Part shown: piece by piece, positions 7,182 through 16,418 of the stretch | Layout of the letters: each line of letters begins with the position of its first letter | Position numbering within the stretch: the first letter of the stretch is position 1 | Assembly (NCBI GenBank): GCA_016845105.1 | Contig: JAERTF010000161.1 | Coordinates: 1 to 47,053, forward strand | Length of the DNA: 47,053 nucleotides | Source: Bacteroidota bacterium | GTDB lineage: Bacteria > Bacteroidota > Bacteroidia > Bacteroidales > F082 | Reading direction: 5' to 3' | Program-made: the position numbers and the translations under genes | The notes under the pieces: model-generated | Told to the model about the DNA's origin: nothing | The model's database searches: none | Seen by the model: only the letters and a program-made list of their open reading frames with translations

Positions 7182-8840
7182 ATGGCTGGATATAAAGAAA
7201 CCCCACGGCAAAAAATGATTGCTATGATGTACTTGGTACTCACAGCACTCCTTGCACTAAATGTTTCTAAAGAGATTCTTGATGCTTTCCTTGTGGTTAA
7301 TAAATCAATGGAGAGTACTAATGAGAGTCTTACTGCAAAAATTCACGAAAAGTATGCTGAATTTAAGAAGCAAAACGATATGAACCCAAAAAAGGTTGGT
7401 CCTTATTGGGAACGTGCAAAAAATGTAGAACAAGAAGCAGAGAAACTTATTAAATATCTCGATTATATTAAGTATAAATTAGTTGAGGTTAGCGAACGTA
7501 AAGATTCGACTGAAATAATGAGTCTTTATTATGTTGATACCGTAATTAATGGTGTTAGCAAAAAAGTACTTGATTTAAGATCTGTCCCAACAAAGGATAA
7601 ATATGACGCAACAACTTTTTATATGATGCGTGAGAATAAGAGCGGAGAGGCATATACACTGTCGCAAAAAATGCAGGTATATAGAGATACGGTTCTTAAT
7701 GTTATGGGTTTGCCGGCAAACTCTGATAAAGTTGGTTTGTATACAAATCCACCTAGTGGCGATTATATATACAAGGATGCTAGTGGACAACCTCAAGATT
7801 GGGAGCAACACAACTTTTATCACACCATATTAGCAGCTGATATAACGATCTTAAATAAGATTATTGCAGAAGTTAGATCTGCTGAGTTCAATTCATTGAA
7901 CTTTTTGTATGCATCTGTAAGTGAAAAAGATTTTAAATTTGATAATGTTGCAGCAAAAATAATTCCCAAGAGTACATATGTATTTAAAGGACAGAAGTAT
8001 GAAGCAGAAGTACTAGTCGCTGCTTATGATTCGAAAACACAGTTAAACAGTAAATATTTACAAGGTGCTGAAACTTGGAAAGAATCATACATGGATAGAG
8101 CAAAAACCGTTGAAGGCGAAGAAGGTACGATTAAGTTAGAATTTGCGACTGGTGCAGAGGGATTACAGAAGTATGCTGGTATAATTGAAATGAGAGACCC
8201 TGTTACCAATGATATTGTTACATATCCTTATGAGGGAGAATATTATGTTGCTCCTCCATCTTTAACAGTTGCTCCACTTAAGATGAATGTATTTTACATT
8301 GGTGTTGATAACCCTGTTTCAATATCTGCTGCTGGATTGTCAAAAGATCAAATAAATCCTGTAATTAGTCTTGGTAAATTAACAAAGAAAGATGGTGAAT
8401 GGTCGGTTAGAATTAATAAAAGACCTACCGGTAAAAGTATTGCCACAATTAGTGCAAGTGCTAAAATTGATGACAAAACATTACCACTTGGGAAAGCTGA
8501 ATTTAGAGTGAAGCGTGTACCTGATCCAACTGCTGAGATTGGTGGAATGGCTGATGGTCAGATTGACAAAAATGTTCTTTTGGCAGCAAGCGCGATTATT
8601 CCTAACATGAAGGATTTTGAATTTGACTTGTATTTTGTTGTTAATTCTTACACTTTTGGTGCAATTATTAATGGCGACTGGGTTCAGAAAAATGTTAAAG
8701 GAAACGTATTTACAGAGGAAGTAAAAAACATCATTCGCAATGGAAAAAGAAAACAAAAGTTTTTCTTTGAGAATATCCAGGCGAAAGGACCAGATGGAAC
8801 CAATAGAAGGTTAAATCCAGTTAACTTAGAGCTTAAGTAA
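7182..8840 (+). CDS. gldM: T9SS motor shaft protein GldM/PorM
   Basis: The 552-residue protein starts with the GldM pattern MAGYKETPRQKMIAMMYLVLTALLALNVSKEIL: a short cytoplasmic head and one membrane helix (about residues 12-30). A helical D1 region and three strand-rich periplasmic domains follow. Internal landmarks include IPKSTYVFKGQKYEAEVLVAAYDS (about 265-290) and the C-terminal GKRKQKFFFENIQAKGPDG. GldM dimers span the periplasm and connect the GldL stator to the GldK/GldN ring. It lies 41 bases after gldL in the same operon. The length is slightly above the roughly 515 residues of known homologues. Confidence 0.95.
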   Translation: MAGYKETPRQKMIAMMYLVLTALLALNVSKEILDAFLVVNKSMESTNESLTAKIHEKYAEFKKQNDMNPKKVGPYWERAKNVEQEAEKLIKYLDYIKYKLVEVSERKDSTEIMSLYYVDTVINGVSKKVLDLRSVPTKDKYDATTFYMMRENKSGEAYTLSQKMQVYRDTVLNVMGLPANSDKVGLYTNPPSGDYIYKDASGQPQDWEQHNFYHTILAADITILNKIIAEVRSAEFNSLNFLYASVSEKDFKFDNVAAKIIPKSTYVFKGQKYEAEVLVAAYDSKTQLNSKYLQGAETWKESYMDRAKTVEGEEGTIKLEFATGAEGLQKYAGIIEMRDPVTNDIVTYPYEGEYYVAPPSLTVAPLKMNVFYIGVDNPVSISAAGLSKDQINPVISLGKLTKKDGEWSVRINKRPTGKSIATISASAKIDDKTLPLGKAEFRVKRVPDPTAEIGGMADGQIDKNVLLAASAIIPNMKDFEFDLYFVVNSYTFGAIINGDWVQKNVKGNVFTEEVKNIIRNGKRKQKFFFENIQAKGPDGTNRRLNPVNLELK

Positions 8841-8858
8841 TATTAAAAATATTGTAGG

Positions 8859-9707
8859 ATGAAAAAATTATTAGTTGGCTTAATTACATTTTCAATGCTG
8901 CTATCTTTAAGTGCAGTATCTCAAATAATAAATGAAGCACCATTAGATGGATTGTTTCCTGAAGAGAGCTGGAGTGTAAATAAAAAGCCTATACCATATC
9001 CACCAATTCGTAAAGCCGATTTAATGTGGTCGAAAAGGATATGGCGTGAGATTGATTTTAAGCAAAAGTTTAATCAAAAATTTTATTACCCGATTGATTC
9101 TCAGGCAAACTGGAAATCGTTTATTATGATTGTTCTTGATGCTTTAAAAGAAGGTGGGCAAATGACAGCCTATGATATTAGTAATACTGATGAGCTTCTG
9201 GTTCCTATTACATATAACGAAATTGTAGGTAGACAAACTGATACATTACCAACTGTTGGTAGACGTCCATACCCTCCTTATGAAGAGTATGACACGTTGA
9301 TTATCACTGAGTTTGATCCAACAAAAGTGATGAGGTTGCGTATAAAAGAAGATTGGTATTTCGATAAGCAACGAAGTCAAATGATGGTGCGTATTATAGC
9401 ACTGTGTCCGATACTAATGGTTGAACGTGATGGACAGGAACAACCTTCACCACTTTTCTGGATATCGTATGCCGAAGCTCGAGATGTATTTGCCCAAGCT
9501 CTTGTATTTAATGAGTTTAACTCTGCTGCACGCCTTACATACGATGAGTTATTTTGGAAGAGACTTTTTGATAGTTATATCTATAAAGAACAAAATGTAT
9601 ACGATAGGAGAATTAATGCCTATGCAACGGGAGTTGATGCATTGTTAGAATCAGAAAGGATAAAAACAGAAATGTTTAGATTTGAAGAAGATTTATGGCA
9701 ATATTAA
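8859..9707 (+). CDS. gldN: T9SS ring protein GldN/PorN
   Basis: The 282-residue protein has a signal peptide (residues 1-22, ending AVSQ). GldN-specific blocks follow: PIRKADLMWSKRIWREIDFKQKFNQ (about 50-74), YDISNTDELLVPIT, a proline-rich spacer near 130-145, MRLRIKEDWYFDKQRSQMMVRIIAL and a PLFWISYAEARDVF segment near 198-211. GldN is the periplasmic partner of GldK in the large T9SS ring and is needed for secretion. It lies 18 bases after gldM and is the last operon gene, followed at once by a strong terminator. Confidence 0.94.
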   Translation: MKKLLVGLITFSMLLSLSAVSQIINEAPLDGLFPEESWSVNKKPIPYPPIRKADLMWSKRIWREIDFKQKFNQKFYYPIDSQANWKSFIMIVLDALKEGGQMTAYDISNTDELLVPITYNEIVGRQTDTLPTVGRRPYPPYEEYDTLIITEFDPTKVMRLRIKEDWYFDKQRSQMMVRIIALCPILMVERDGQEQPSPLFWISYAEARDVFAQALVFNEFNSAARLTYDELFWKRLFDSYIYKEQNVYDRRINAYATGVDALLESERIKTEMFRFEEDLWQY

Positions 9708-9727
9708 TGTCATTCTCCATAAGAACA

Positions 9728-9755
9728 AAACCTCTCAGAAATGGGAGGTTTTTTT
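9728..9755 (+). terminator. Rho-independent terminator of the gld operon
   Basis: AACCTCTC (9729-9736) pairs with GGGAGGTT (9743-9750) over eight base pairs, including one G-T wobble, around the loop AGAAAT. A run of seven T residues (9749-9755) follows. It lies 21 bases after the gldN stop. Confidence 0.88.
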
Positions 9756-9767
9756 ATTTCTGACCAT

Positions 9768-9799
9768 TTTGTTTGTTGTATAAAGTTGATGTAGTTTTG
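9768..9799 (+). promoter_or_regulatory. recG promoter (TTTG -33 and TAGTTTTG -7)
   Basis: TTTG at 9768-9771 and TAGTTTTG at 9792-9799 are separated by 20 bases, matching the Bacteroidota housekeeping promoter. The -7 box ends only four bases before the GTG start at 9804, so the transcript would be leaderless or nearly so. Confidence 0.6.
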
Positions 9800-9803
9800 T
9801 GTT

Positions 9804-11909
9804 GTGCAAAGCTTACTAGAAACTAACATAACCTATCTCAAGGGCGTTGGACCCAAAAAGGCTGCAGTTCTGAAAAAAGAGCTTGGGGTAATAGTTTTTG
9901 ATGACCTACTGAATTATTTTCCTTTTCGATATGTAGATAAGAGCCGTATTTATAATGTCAGCGATATTGTATCCGGTAATACTTACTTTCAGCTAATTGG
10001 GAAAATAACAAACCTTGAAAAAGTAGGTGATAAAAGAACAAGATATATAATAGCAACCCTAACTGATGAAACCGGTAGTATTGATATGGTTTGGTTCCGA
10101 GGAGTGCAATGGGTATTAAACAGGTTTATTCCGGGGAAAAGGTATGTGGTTTTTGGAAAACCATCTGTTTTTAAAAACAAATTCAATTTTGTTCATCCCG
10201 AAATCGAAGACTATGATGAAGAGACTTTTAAAATTACCGGACAGCGCCTTGAAGGTATTTATAGTTCAACTGAGAAATTAAAAAATATTGGACTTGGTGC
10301 ACGTGGTATTAGTAAGCTGGTAAACGAATTATTGTCACAATGCAATAACCGGTTTTCTGAAACCCTTCCCAACTATATTATTTCTAAATATAATCTTCTG
10401 GGTAAGCAACAAGCATTGGTAAACATCCATTTTCCGTCTGATTCAAACATAATTAAAAGAGCAAGTGATCGCTTAAAATTTGAGGAGCTATTATTGGTTC
10501 AGTTGCAAATACTTGGTCAGAGGAATTCATTAAACCGCAAAATTGTTGGTCAGGTATTTAAATTGGTTGGTGAATCATTTAACGAGTTTTTTAATAATCA
10601 ATTACCATTTAGTCTTACTGGTGCCCAAAAAAGGGTAATCAAAGAAATTAGAGCTGATATGCGCGGTGGCTTTCAAATGAACAGACTGCTTCAGGGCGAT
10701 GTTGGGAGCGGAAAAACTTTGGTTGCTCTAATGTGTATGTTATTAGCTTTGGACAATGGTTTTCAGTCGTGCATAATGGCACCAACCGAAATACTAGCTA
10801 CACAGCACTACAACAGCATAAAAAAAATGCTGTCGGCAATGGATATCAAAATGGAGTTACTTACTGGATCTACCAAAAAGAAAAAGAGAACAGAGATTCA
10901 CAATAGCCTTGTTGATGGAAGCCTTAATTTACTAATAGGTACTCATGCGGTAATTGAGGATACTGTTCAGTTTAACAACCTTGGGTTTGTTGTGATTGAT
11001 GAGCAGCATAGATTTGGAGTTGCTCAAAGGGCTAGGCTATGGAGAAAAAATAAGATACCTCCCCATGTACTGGTTATGACAGCAACTCCCATTCCTCGAA
11101 CCCTGGCAATGACAGTTTATGGAAACCTTGATATATCAGTAATTGATGAGTTGCCTCCAGGTCGAAAGCCTGTTACCACTTCTCATTTGTTTGAAAAAAG
11201 TAGGCTAAGAGTTCTTGGTTTTATGAAGGATCAGATAAAACAAGGCAGGCAGATATATATAGTATATCCCCTAATTCGGGAGTCGGAGAAAGTTGATTTG
11301 AAAAATCTGATGGATGGATATGCAAATATGTTACATGATTTTCCGATGCCTACTTATCAAGTTAGCGTGCTGCACGGTCGTATGAAACCAGAGGATAAGG
11401 ATTTTGAGATGCAGAGATTTGTTGAGGGTAAGACGGATATAATGGTATCAACAACTGTTATAGAAGTTGGTGTAGATGTGCCAAATGCTTCAGTAATGAT
11501 AATTGAGAACTCAGAGCGTTTTGGACTTTCACAACTTCATCAATTACGAGGCCGTGTTGGTCGGGGAGCTGATCAATCATATTGTATATTAATGTCAGGA
11601 TACAAACTGTCTTCCGAAGGGAGAAAACGGCTTGAGATAATGGTAGAGACCACAGATGGCTTTAAAATTGCAGAAGCTGATCTTAAACTAAGAGGACCAG
11701 GAGATCTGCAAGGAACACAGCAGTCAGGTGTGCTTGACCTTAAAATTGCCAGTTTGGTAAATGATACAGAGATAATCACAGCAACACGCACCATGGCAGA
11801 AGAAATACTATTAACCGATCCAACTCTTTCATTAACCAAAAATGCATTACTTCGTAAACAGCTCGAACAAATAAAGAAGGGTAAGCAGAACTGGGGTAGG
11901 ATTTCATAA
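9804..11909 (+). CDS. recG: ATP-dependent DNA helicase RecG
   Basis: The 701-residue length is standard for RecG. The N-terminal wedge domain begins TYLKGVGPKKAAVLKKELG. The helicase core shows Walker A GDVGSGKT (residues 298-305), APTEIL, the Walker B variant DEQH (399-402), MTATPIPRTLA, VLHGRM and the C-terminal FGLSQLHQLRGRVGRG and LKLRGPGDLQGTQQSG motifs. RecG remodels stalled replication forks and branches Holliday junctions. GTG at 9804 is the start because it places the conserved YLKGVGPK motif about ten residues in and no in-frame ATG lies nearby upstream. The gene stands alone between its own promoter and a candidate terminator. Confidence 0.97.
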   Translation: MQSLLETNITYLKGVGPKKAAVLKKELGVIVFDDLLNYFPFRYVDKSRIYNVSDIVSGNTYFQLIGKITNLEKVGDKRTRYIIATLTDETGSIDMVWFRGVQWVLNRFIPGKRYVVFGKPSVFKNKFNFVHPEIEDYDEETFKITGQRLEGIYSSTEKLKNIGLGARGISKLVNELLSQCNNRFSETLPNYIISKYNLLGKQQALVNIHFPSDSNIIKRASDRLKFEELLLVQLQILGQRNSLNRKIVGQVFKLVGESFNEFFNNQLPFSLTGAQKRVIKEIRADMRGGFQMNRLLQGDVGSGKTLVALMCMLLALDNGFQSCIMAPTEILATQHYNSIKKMLSAMDIKMELLTGSTKKKKRTEIHNSLVDGSLNLLIGTHAVIEDTVQFNNLGFVVIDEQHRFGVAQRARLWRKNKIPPHVLVMTATPIPRTLAMTVYGNLDISVIDELPPGRKPVTTSHLFEKSRLRVLGFMKDQIKQGRQIYIVYPLIRESEKVDLKNLMDGYANMLHDFPMPTYQVSVLHGRMKPEDKDFEMQRFVEGKTDIMVSTTVIEVGVDVPNASVMIIENSERFGLSQLHQLRGRVGRGADQSYCILMSGYKLSSEGRKRLEIMVETTDGFKIAEADLKLRGPGDLQGTQQSGVLDLKIASLVNDTEIITATRTMAEEILLTDPTLSLTKNALLRKQLEQIKKGKQNWGRIS

Positions 11910-11967
11910 TCTCAGAAAAGTTAAACTTATTTGATAGAGCCTATTGGTGTTATAAGATTGGTCACTC

Positions 11968-11997
11968 AAAGAATCAAACAATTGTGGTTGATTTTTT
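11968..11997 (+). terminator. Candidate terminator after recG
   Basis: AAAGAATCAA (11968-11977) can pair with TTGATTTTTT (11988-11997, one G-T wobble) around a ten-base loop, and the 3' arm itself ends in six T residues. It lies 58 bases after the recG stop. Confidence 0.45.
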
Positions 11998-12079
11998 CAA
12001 TCCGGGTTATGTATTAGAACCATGTAATTCACTATGCGGATTCAATGTTTTTAATATCTATACCTTTCGTAAATATCAT

Positions 12080-12087
12080 TACTTTTG
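12080..12087 (+). promoter_or_regulatory. Candidate -7 element (TACTTTTG) for pheT
   Basis: TACTTTTG matches TAnnTTTG and lies 25 bases before the pheT start, identical to the box proposed for gldK. No -33 TTTG is evident at the usual distance. Confidence 0.5.
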
Positions 12088-12112
12088 CAGGTTATTACAA
12101 AAATGAATTAGA

Positions 12113-14569
12113 ATGAAAATTTCGTATAATTGGCTCAAACAATATATAAATCTTGATATTGAACCTGAAAAACTATCTCCTATCCTTACCGATATTGGTT
12201 TGGAGGTTGAGGGGATGGAAAAATTCCAGTCGGTTAAAGGTGGATTAGAAGGTATTGTAATTGGAGAAGTGGTTACATGCACACAACATTCCAATGCAGA
12301 TAAATTAAGTGTTACTACGGTTAATATTGGAGGTGACGATCTACTTCCTATTGTTTGTGGGGCTCCAAATGTTTCTGCTGGTCAAAAGGTAGTTGTTGCA
12401 ACGGTTGGTACAACATTATATGATGGTGACGATTCATTTAAGATTAAGAAAGCAAAGATAAGAGGTGAGGTATCACAAGGGATGATTTGTGCTGAAGATG
12501 AACTTGGTTTAGGAACATCACATGATGGTATAATGGTTCTACCGGCGGATGTCGAGGTAGGTATGAAGGCATCTCAGTATTTTAATATTGAGGAAGACGT
12601 TATTTTTGAAATAGGATTAACACCTAACCGTAGCGATGCTACTTCTCATATTGGGACAGCACGTGATTTAGTTGCCGGATTAAATCATTTATATGATACC
12701 AGAAAATATTCATTATCACTCCCAAGTGTTGATGAGTTTAAAGTTGATAATACAAGCTTGGATATTGATGTAATTGTTGATGATAACGAAGCATGCCCAA
12801 GGTACTCAGGTTTAAGTATAAGTGGTATAGAAGTTTGTGAATCTCCGGATTGGCTAAAAACTAAGTTGAATTCCATTGGAGTACGACCAATTAATAATAT
12901 TGTTGATATTACCAACTATGTTCTACATGAAACAGGTCAACCCTTGCACGCATTCGATGCTAAAGAAATAACTGGAAATAAGGTAGTTGTACGCAAGATG
13001 GACATGGGTTCAACCTTTACAACATTAGATGATATTGAAAGAAATCTAGATGCAAATGATCTTATGATTTGTAATCAGGAAAATGGCATGTGCATGGCAG
13101 GTGTTTTTGGTGGTATTAACTCAGGTGTTGAAAATGATACCGTAAACATCTTTCTGGAAAGTGCATATTTCGATTCTAAACATATTCGTAAAACATCCAA
13201 AAGGCATGGATTACAAACCGATGCATCATTTAGATTTGAAAGAGGTGCCGATCCTAATATTACAGTTTATGCCTTGAAAAGAGCCGCCAATTTGATTAAG
13301 GAATTGGCTGGAGGAGTAATCTCATCAGAAATAAAAGATGTATATCCCAATCCTATTGTTCCTTGGACCATTGATGTTGATTTTAATAATGTAGATAGAT
13401 TAATCGGTAAAAAAATTGATCAAAGTATCAGTAAAAGAATACTTGAGGATTTGGAAGTTAAAGTAATGGATTCTACTGATGAAGCTATGCGGTTACTAGT
13501 TCCTACTTTTAAGGTTGACGTAACACGTGAAGTGGATATAATAGAAGAAATATTACGTATATATGGATATAATAACATAGAAATATCTGGTAAGCTAAAC
13601 TCTTCGCTAAGTTCAAGGCCTAAGCCTGATTTGGAAAAAATTCAAAACACCATAGCTGATTATTTGGTTGGTCAGGGACTATCCGAAATAATGAACAATT
13701 CTTTAACAAAGGCAAGTTATGTTGAGAATAATGATGATTTTACATCTGATCAAAATGTAGATTTATTAAATCCGCTTAGTAATGAACTAAATATATTGCG
13801 ACAGTCGTTACTTTTTGGTGGTTTGGAGACTGCAGCATATAATATAAATCGTAAATCTGCCAACTTACAACTATTTGAGTTTGGTAAGAGTTATAGAAAC
13901 TTAAAAAAGTCAGAAAAATCAGATGGTATTAAGAATTATTTGGAGGAAAAACATTTGATGATTTTGGCTTCGGGTAATATTTCAACTAACTCATGGAAAT
14001 CACAAAATGAAAATACTGATATTTACACAGTTACGGCCTTGGTGAACAGCATACTAACAAAATTGGGGATTGACAAAGGTCTTTCAATGTCAGAAGCTGA
14101 ATCCGACTCATCGAAGTATTTGCTTCAATATAAAGTACATGACAATGTAATTGCAGATGTATTTCCAGTGAGCAATAAATTACTAAATGACTTTGATATT
14201 AACCAGGATGTTTTTTGTGCCAATATTAACTGGACAAAACTTATGAAGTATTCTAAATTTAGTGATACAGTATATGTTCCGGTTCCTAAATTTCCAAGCG
14301 TAAAACGAGATCTTTCACTTGTCTTAGACAAAAAGGTAAACTACAACGAACTTAAGGAAGCTGCCATGAAAACTGAGCGTAAACTACTTAAGGATGTGAA
14401 TTTATTTGATATCTATGAAGGTAGTAAACTCGGAGATAGTAAAAAATCATATGCATTATCGTTTATTCTTCAAGATGAAAATAAAACTCTAACCGATAAG
14501 GTAATAGATAAAACAATGAAACGGATACTGCATGCATTTGAGCAACAATTTAATGCTCAATTGCGTTAG
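12113..14569 (+). CDS. pheT: Phenylalanine--tRNA ligase beta subunit
   Basis: The 818 residues match the bacterial PheT length (about 800). Domains in order: the N-terminal MKISYNWLKQYI segment, a tRNA-binding domain with CTQHSNADKL (about 57-66) and a KIKKAKIRGEVSQGMICAEDELG stretch, the B3/B4 editing domain (about 210-400) with HRKT-like and ADPNIT segments, the B5 domain near 410-480 (PTFKVDVTREVDIIEEILRIYGYNNI), the catalytic-like core and the C-terminal FDX anticodon-binding domain (FPSVKRDLSLVLDKKV). With PheS it charges tRNA-Phe; pheS is not in the window, as often happens in Bacteroidota. It has its own promoter. Confidence 0.97.
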   Translation: MKISYNWLKQYINLDIEPEKLSPILTDIGLEVEGMEKFQSVKGGLEGIVIGEVVTCTQHSNADKLSVTTVNIGGDDLLPIVCGAPNVSAGQKVVVATVGTTLYDGDDSFKIKKAKIRGEVSQGMICAEDELGLGTSHDGIMVLPADVEVGMKASQYFNIEEDVIFEIGLTPNRSDATSHIGTARDLVAGLNHLYDTRKYSLSLPSVDEFKVDNTSLDIDVIVDDNEACPRYSGLSISGIEVCESPDWLKTKLNSIGVRPINNIVDITNYVLHETGQPLHAFDAKEITGNKVVVRKMDMGSTFTTLDDIERNLDANDLMICNQENGMCMAGVFGGINSGVENDTVNIFLESAYFDSKHIRKTSKRHGLQTDASFRFERGADPNITVYALKRAANLIKELAGGVISSEIKDVYPNPIVPWTIDVDFNNVDRLIGKKIDQSISKRILEDLEVKVMDSTDEAMRLLVPTFKVDVTREVDIIEEILRIYGYNNIEISGKLNSSLSSRPKPDLEKIQNTIADYLVGQGLSEIMNNSLTKASYVENNDDFTSDQNVDLLNPLSNELNILRQSLLFGGLETAAYNINRKSANLQLFEFGKSYRNLKKSEKSDGIKNYLEEKHLMILASGNISTNSWKSQNENTDIYTVTALVNSILTKLGIDKGLSMSEAESDSSKYLLQYKVHDNVIADVFPVSNKLLNDFDINQDVFCANINWTKLMKYSKFSDTVYVPVPKFPSVKRDLSLVLDKKVNYNELKEAAMKTERKLLKDVNLFDIYEGSKLGDSKKSYALSFILQDENKTLTDKVIDKTMKRILHAFEQQFNAQLR

Positions 14570-14625
14570 CACTATTGTTTGGAAGAAATTGATTAATTTT
14601 ATACATTATATTTTCTATTTTACTG

Positions 14626-15870
14626 ATGGAATTACAATCGATTAAACAAAGATTTGGAATAATTGGCAACTCCCCTTTACTAAATCGTGCCATAGATGTA
14701 GCAATTCAAGTTGCTCCAACCGATTTAACTGTTCTGATTACAGGTGAAAGTGGTACAGGTAAAGAAGTATTTCCGAAAATAATACATCAGTCAGGCTCTA
14801 GGAAACATGGTCATTATATAGCAGTTAACTGTGGAGCAATACCAGAAGGAACAATAGATTCTGAATTATTTGGTCATGAAAAAGGATCTTTTACTGGAGC
14901 ACATGAAGCCAGGAAAGGTTATTTTGAAGTAGCAGATGGCGGCACAATTTTTTTGGATGAAGTTGCCGAATTGCCCCTTTCAACACAAGTTAGACTACTT
15001 AGGGTATTAGAAACAGGTGAGTTTCTAAAGGTAGGTTCTTCAAAAGTTGTTAAAACAAATGTTAGAGTTGTAGCCGCAAGTAATGTAAACCTACCCAAAT
15101 CGATTGAAGACGGGAAATTTAGACAGGACCTTTATTATCGATTAAATACCATTCCAATATTTGTGCCTCCTTTACGTGATAGAAAAGACGATATACATTT
15201 AATATTCAGAAAATTCACAACTGATTTTGCTGAAAAATATCGCATGCCACCATTGCGATTAACAGAGGATGCCATTAGTGTTTTGAAGAATTTTTATTGG
15301 CCCGGTAATATACGACAGCTTAAAAATGTAACGGAGCAAATTTCTATTATTGAAAAAGATAAGTTGTTGGATGCACCGACTCTGCGGAAGTATTTGCCAT
15401 CTGGTACAACATCTGATTTACCGGTACTTTATAATAAGAAAGAAGATAGCATATCAGAAAGAGAATTACTTTATAAGGTGCTTTTTGATATGAAGAAGGA
15501 TATGACTGATCTTAAAAAGATTGTTCTTGATATTCTTGAAAAAAGTGATGATCAGGATGATATTGAACAAACCAAAGCACTATTAGTTAAGGATTTTGGT
15601 GCTGATCTCATTGTTCCTGAACCAAAAGAAAGCCACTCTGTTAAAATAACATCACCAAATGAAGATGTGCAAATACGTGAGGGGCAGGACATTGAAGATT
15701 TTGATCATTCGGAAGTAATTGAAGAGTCATTATCTCTGCAGGATAAGGAGAGGGAAATGATAAAAATGGCCCTTGAGAAACACAGGGGTAAACGTAAGAA
15801 TGCTGCAAACGAATTGGGAATTTCTGAACGAACTCTTTATCGAAAAATAAAGGAGTATAATATCAAATAG
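14626..15870 (+). CDS. Sigma-54-dependent transcriptional activator without receiver domain
   Basis: The 414-residue protein consists of an AAA+ sigma-54 interaction domain from the start and a C-terminal Fis-type helix-turn-helix. Walker A is GESGTGKE (40-47), the sigma-54 contact loop is GSFTGA (87-92; the usual form is GAFTGA), Walker B is TIFLDE (107-112), and the HTH lies at about 372-412 (KNAANELGISERTLYRKI). There is no N-terminal receiver, GAF or PAS domain, so activity may be set by expression level or a partner protein. An acidic linker of about 100 residues separates core and HTH. It leads a gene run with lptE, a TPR-like gene and secG; the target promoters are unknown. Confidence 0.9.
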   Translation: MELQSIKQRFGIIGNSPLLNRAIDVAIQVAPTDLTVLITGESGTGKEVFPKIIHQSGSRKHGHYIAVNCGAIPEGTIDSELFGHEKGSFTGAHEARKGYFEVADGGTIFLDEVAELPLSTQVRLLRVLETGEFLKVGSSKVVKTNVRVVAASNVNLPKSIEDGKFRQDLYYRLNTIPIFVPPLRDRKDDIHLIFRKFTTDFAEKYRMPPLRLTEDAISVLKNFYWPGNIRQLKNVTEQISIIEKDKLLDAPTLRKYLPSGTTSDLPVLYNKKEDSISERELLYKVLFDMKKDMTDLKKIVLDILEKSDDQDDIEQTKALLVKDFGADLIVPEPKESHSVKITSPNEDVQIREGQDIEDFDHSEVIEESLSLQDKEREMIKMALEKHRGKRKNAANELGISERTLYRKIKEYNIK

Positions 15871-15886
15871 TAAAAATTTGAATTGA

Positions 15887-16411
15887 ATGAAAAAGTTACA
15901 CATTGATAAATTAATTCTAACTCTGGTATCAATAACTACTGTGTTACTATTATTTTCTTCATGTGGAGTATACTCATTTACAGGTGCATCAATTCCGCCG
16001 GAAGCGAAAACAGTTTCGGTACAATATTTCCCAAACCGTGCACTATTGGTTGAACCAACACTAAGTCCGATATTTACAAATATATTGAGGGATCAGTTTA
16101 CTGGACAAACAAACCTTGAAATGATTGAGCGTAATGGTGATTTAGCAATTGAAGGAGAGATAGTTGATTATAATATCACGCCCGTTGCAATCCAGTCGGA
16201 CCAAACCGCAGCTCAAAATAGATTAACAATTGTTATTAATGCAAGGTTTACGAATAGATATGAGCCTGATAAGGATTTCGAAACTAAGTTTACTCAGTTT
16301 TATGATTATGCTTCAACAGATGATTTAAATACTATCAAGGGGCCATTAATTGATGAACTTTGTGCAAATTTGGCACAAGATGTTTTTGATAAAGCAGTAA
16401 TAAATTGGTAA
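15887..16411 (+). CDS. lptE: LPS assembly lipoprotein LptE
   Basis: The 174-residue lipoprotein has a hydrophobic signal and the lipobox FSSC (Cys26), followed by GVYSFTGASIPPEAKTVSV, the typical opening of Bacteroidota LptE. The body has the alternating strand and helix pattern of the LptE/RlpB fold, with L-x-IEGEIVDYNITP near residues 87-100. LptE plugs the LptD barrel and helps place lipopolysaccharide in the outer leaflet; lptD is not in the window. It starts 16 bases after the sigma-54 activator and ends seven bases before the next gene, so it is part of an operon. Confidence 0.88.
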   Translation: MKKLHIDKLILTLVSITTVLLLFSSCGVYSFTGASIPPEAKTVSVQYFPNRALLVEPTLSPIFTNILRDQFTGQTNLEMIERNGDLAIEGEIVDYNITPVAIQSDQTAAQNRLTIVINARFTNRYEPDKDFETKFTQFYDYASTDDLNTIKGPLIDELCANLAQDVFDKAVINW

Positions 16412-16418
16412 GATACTT

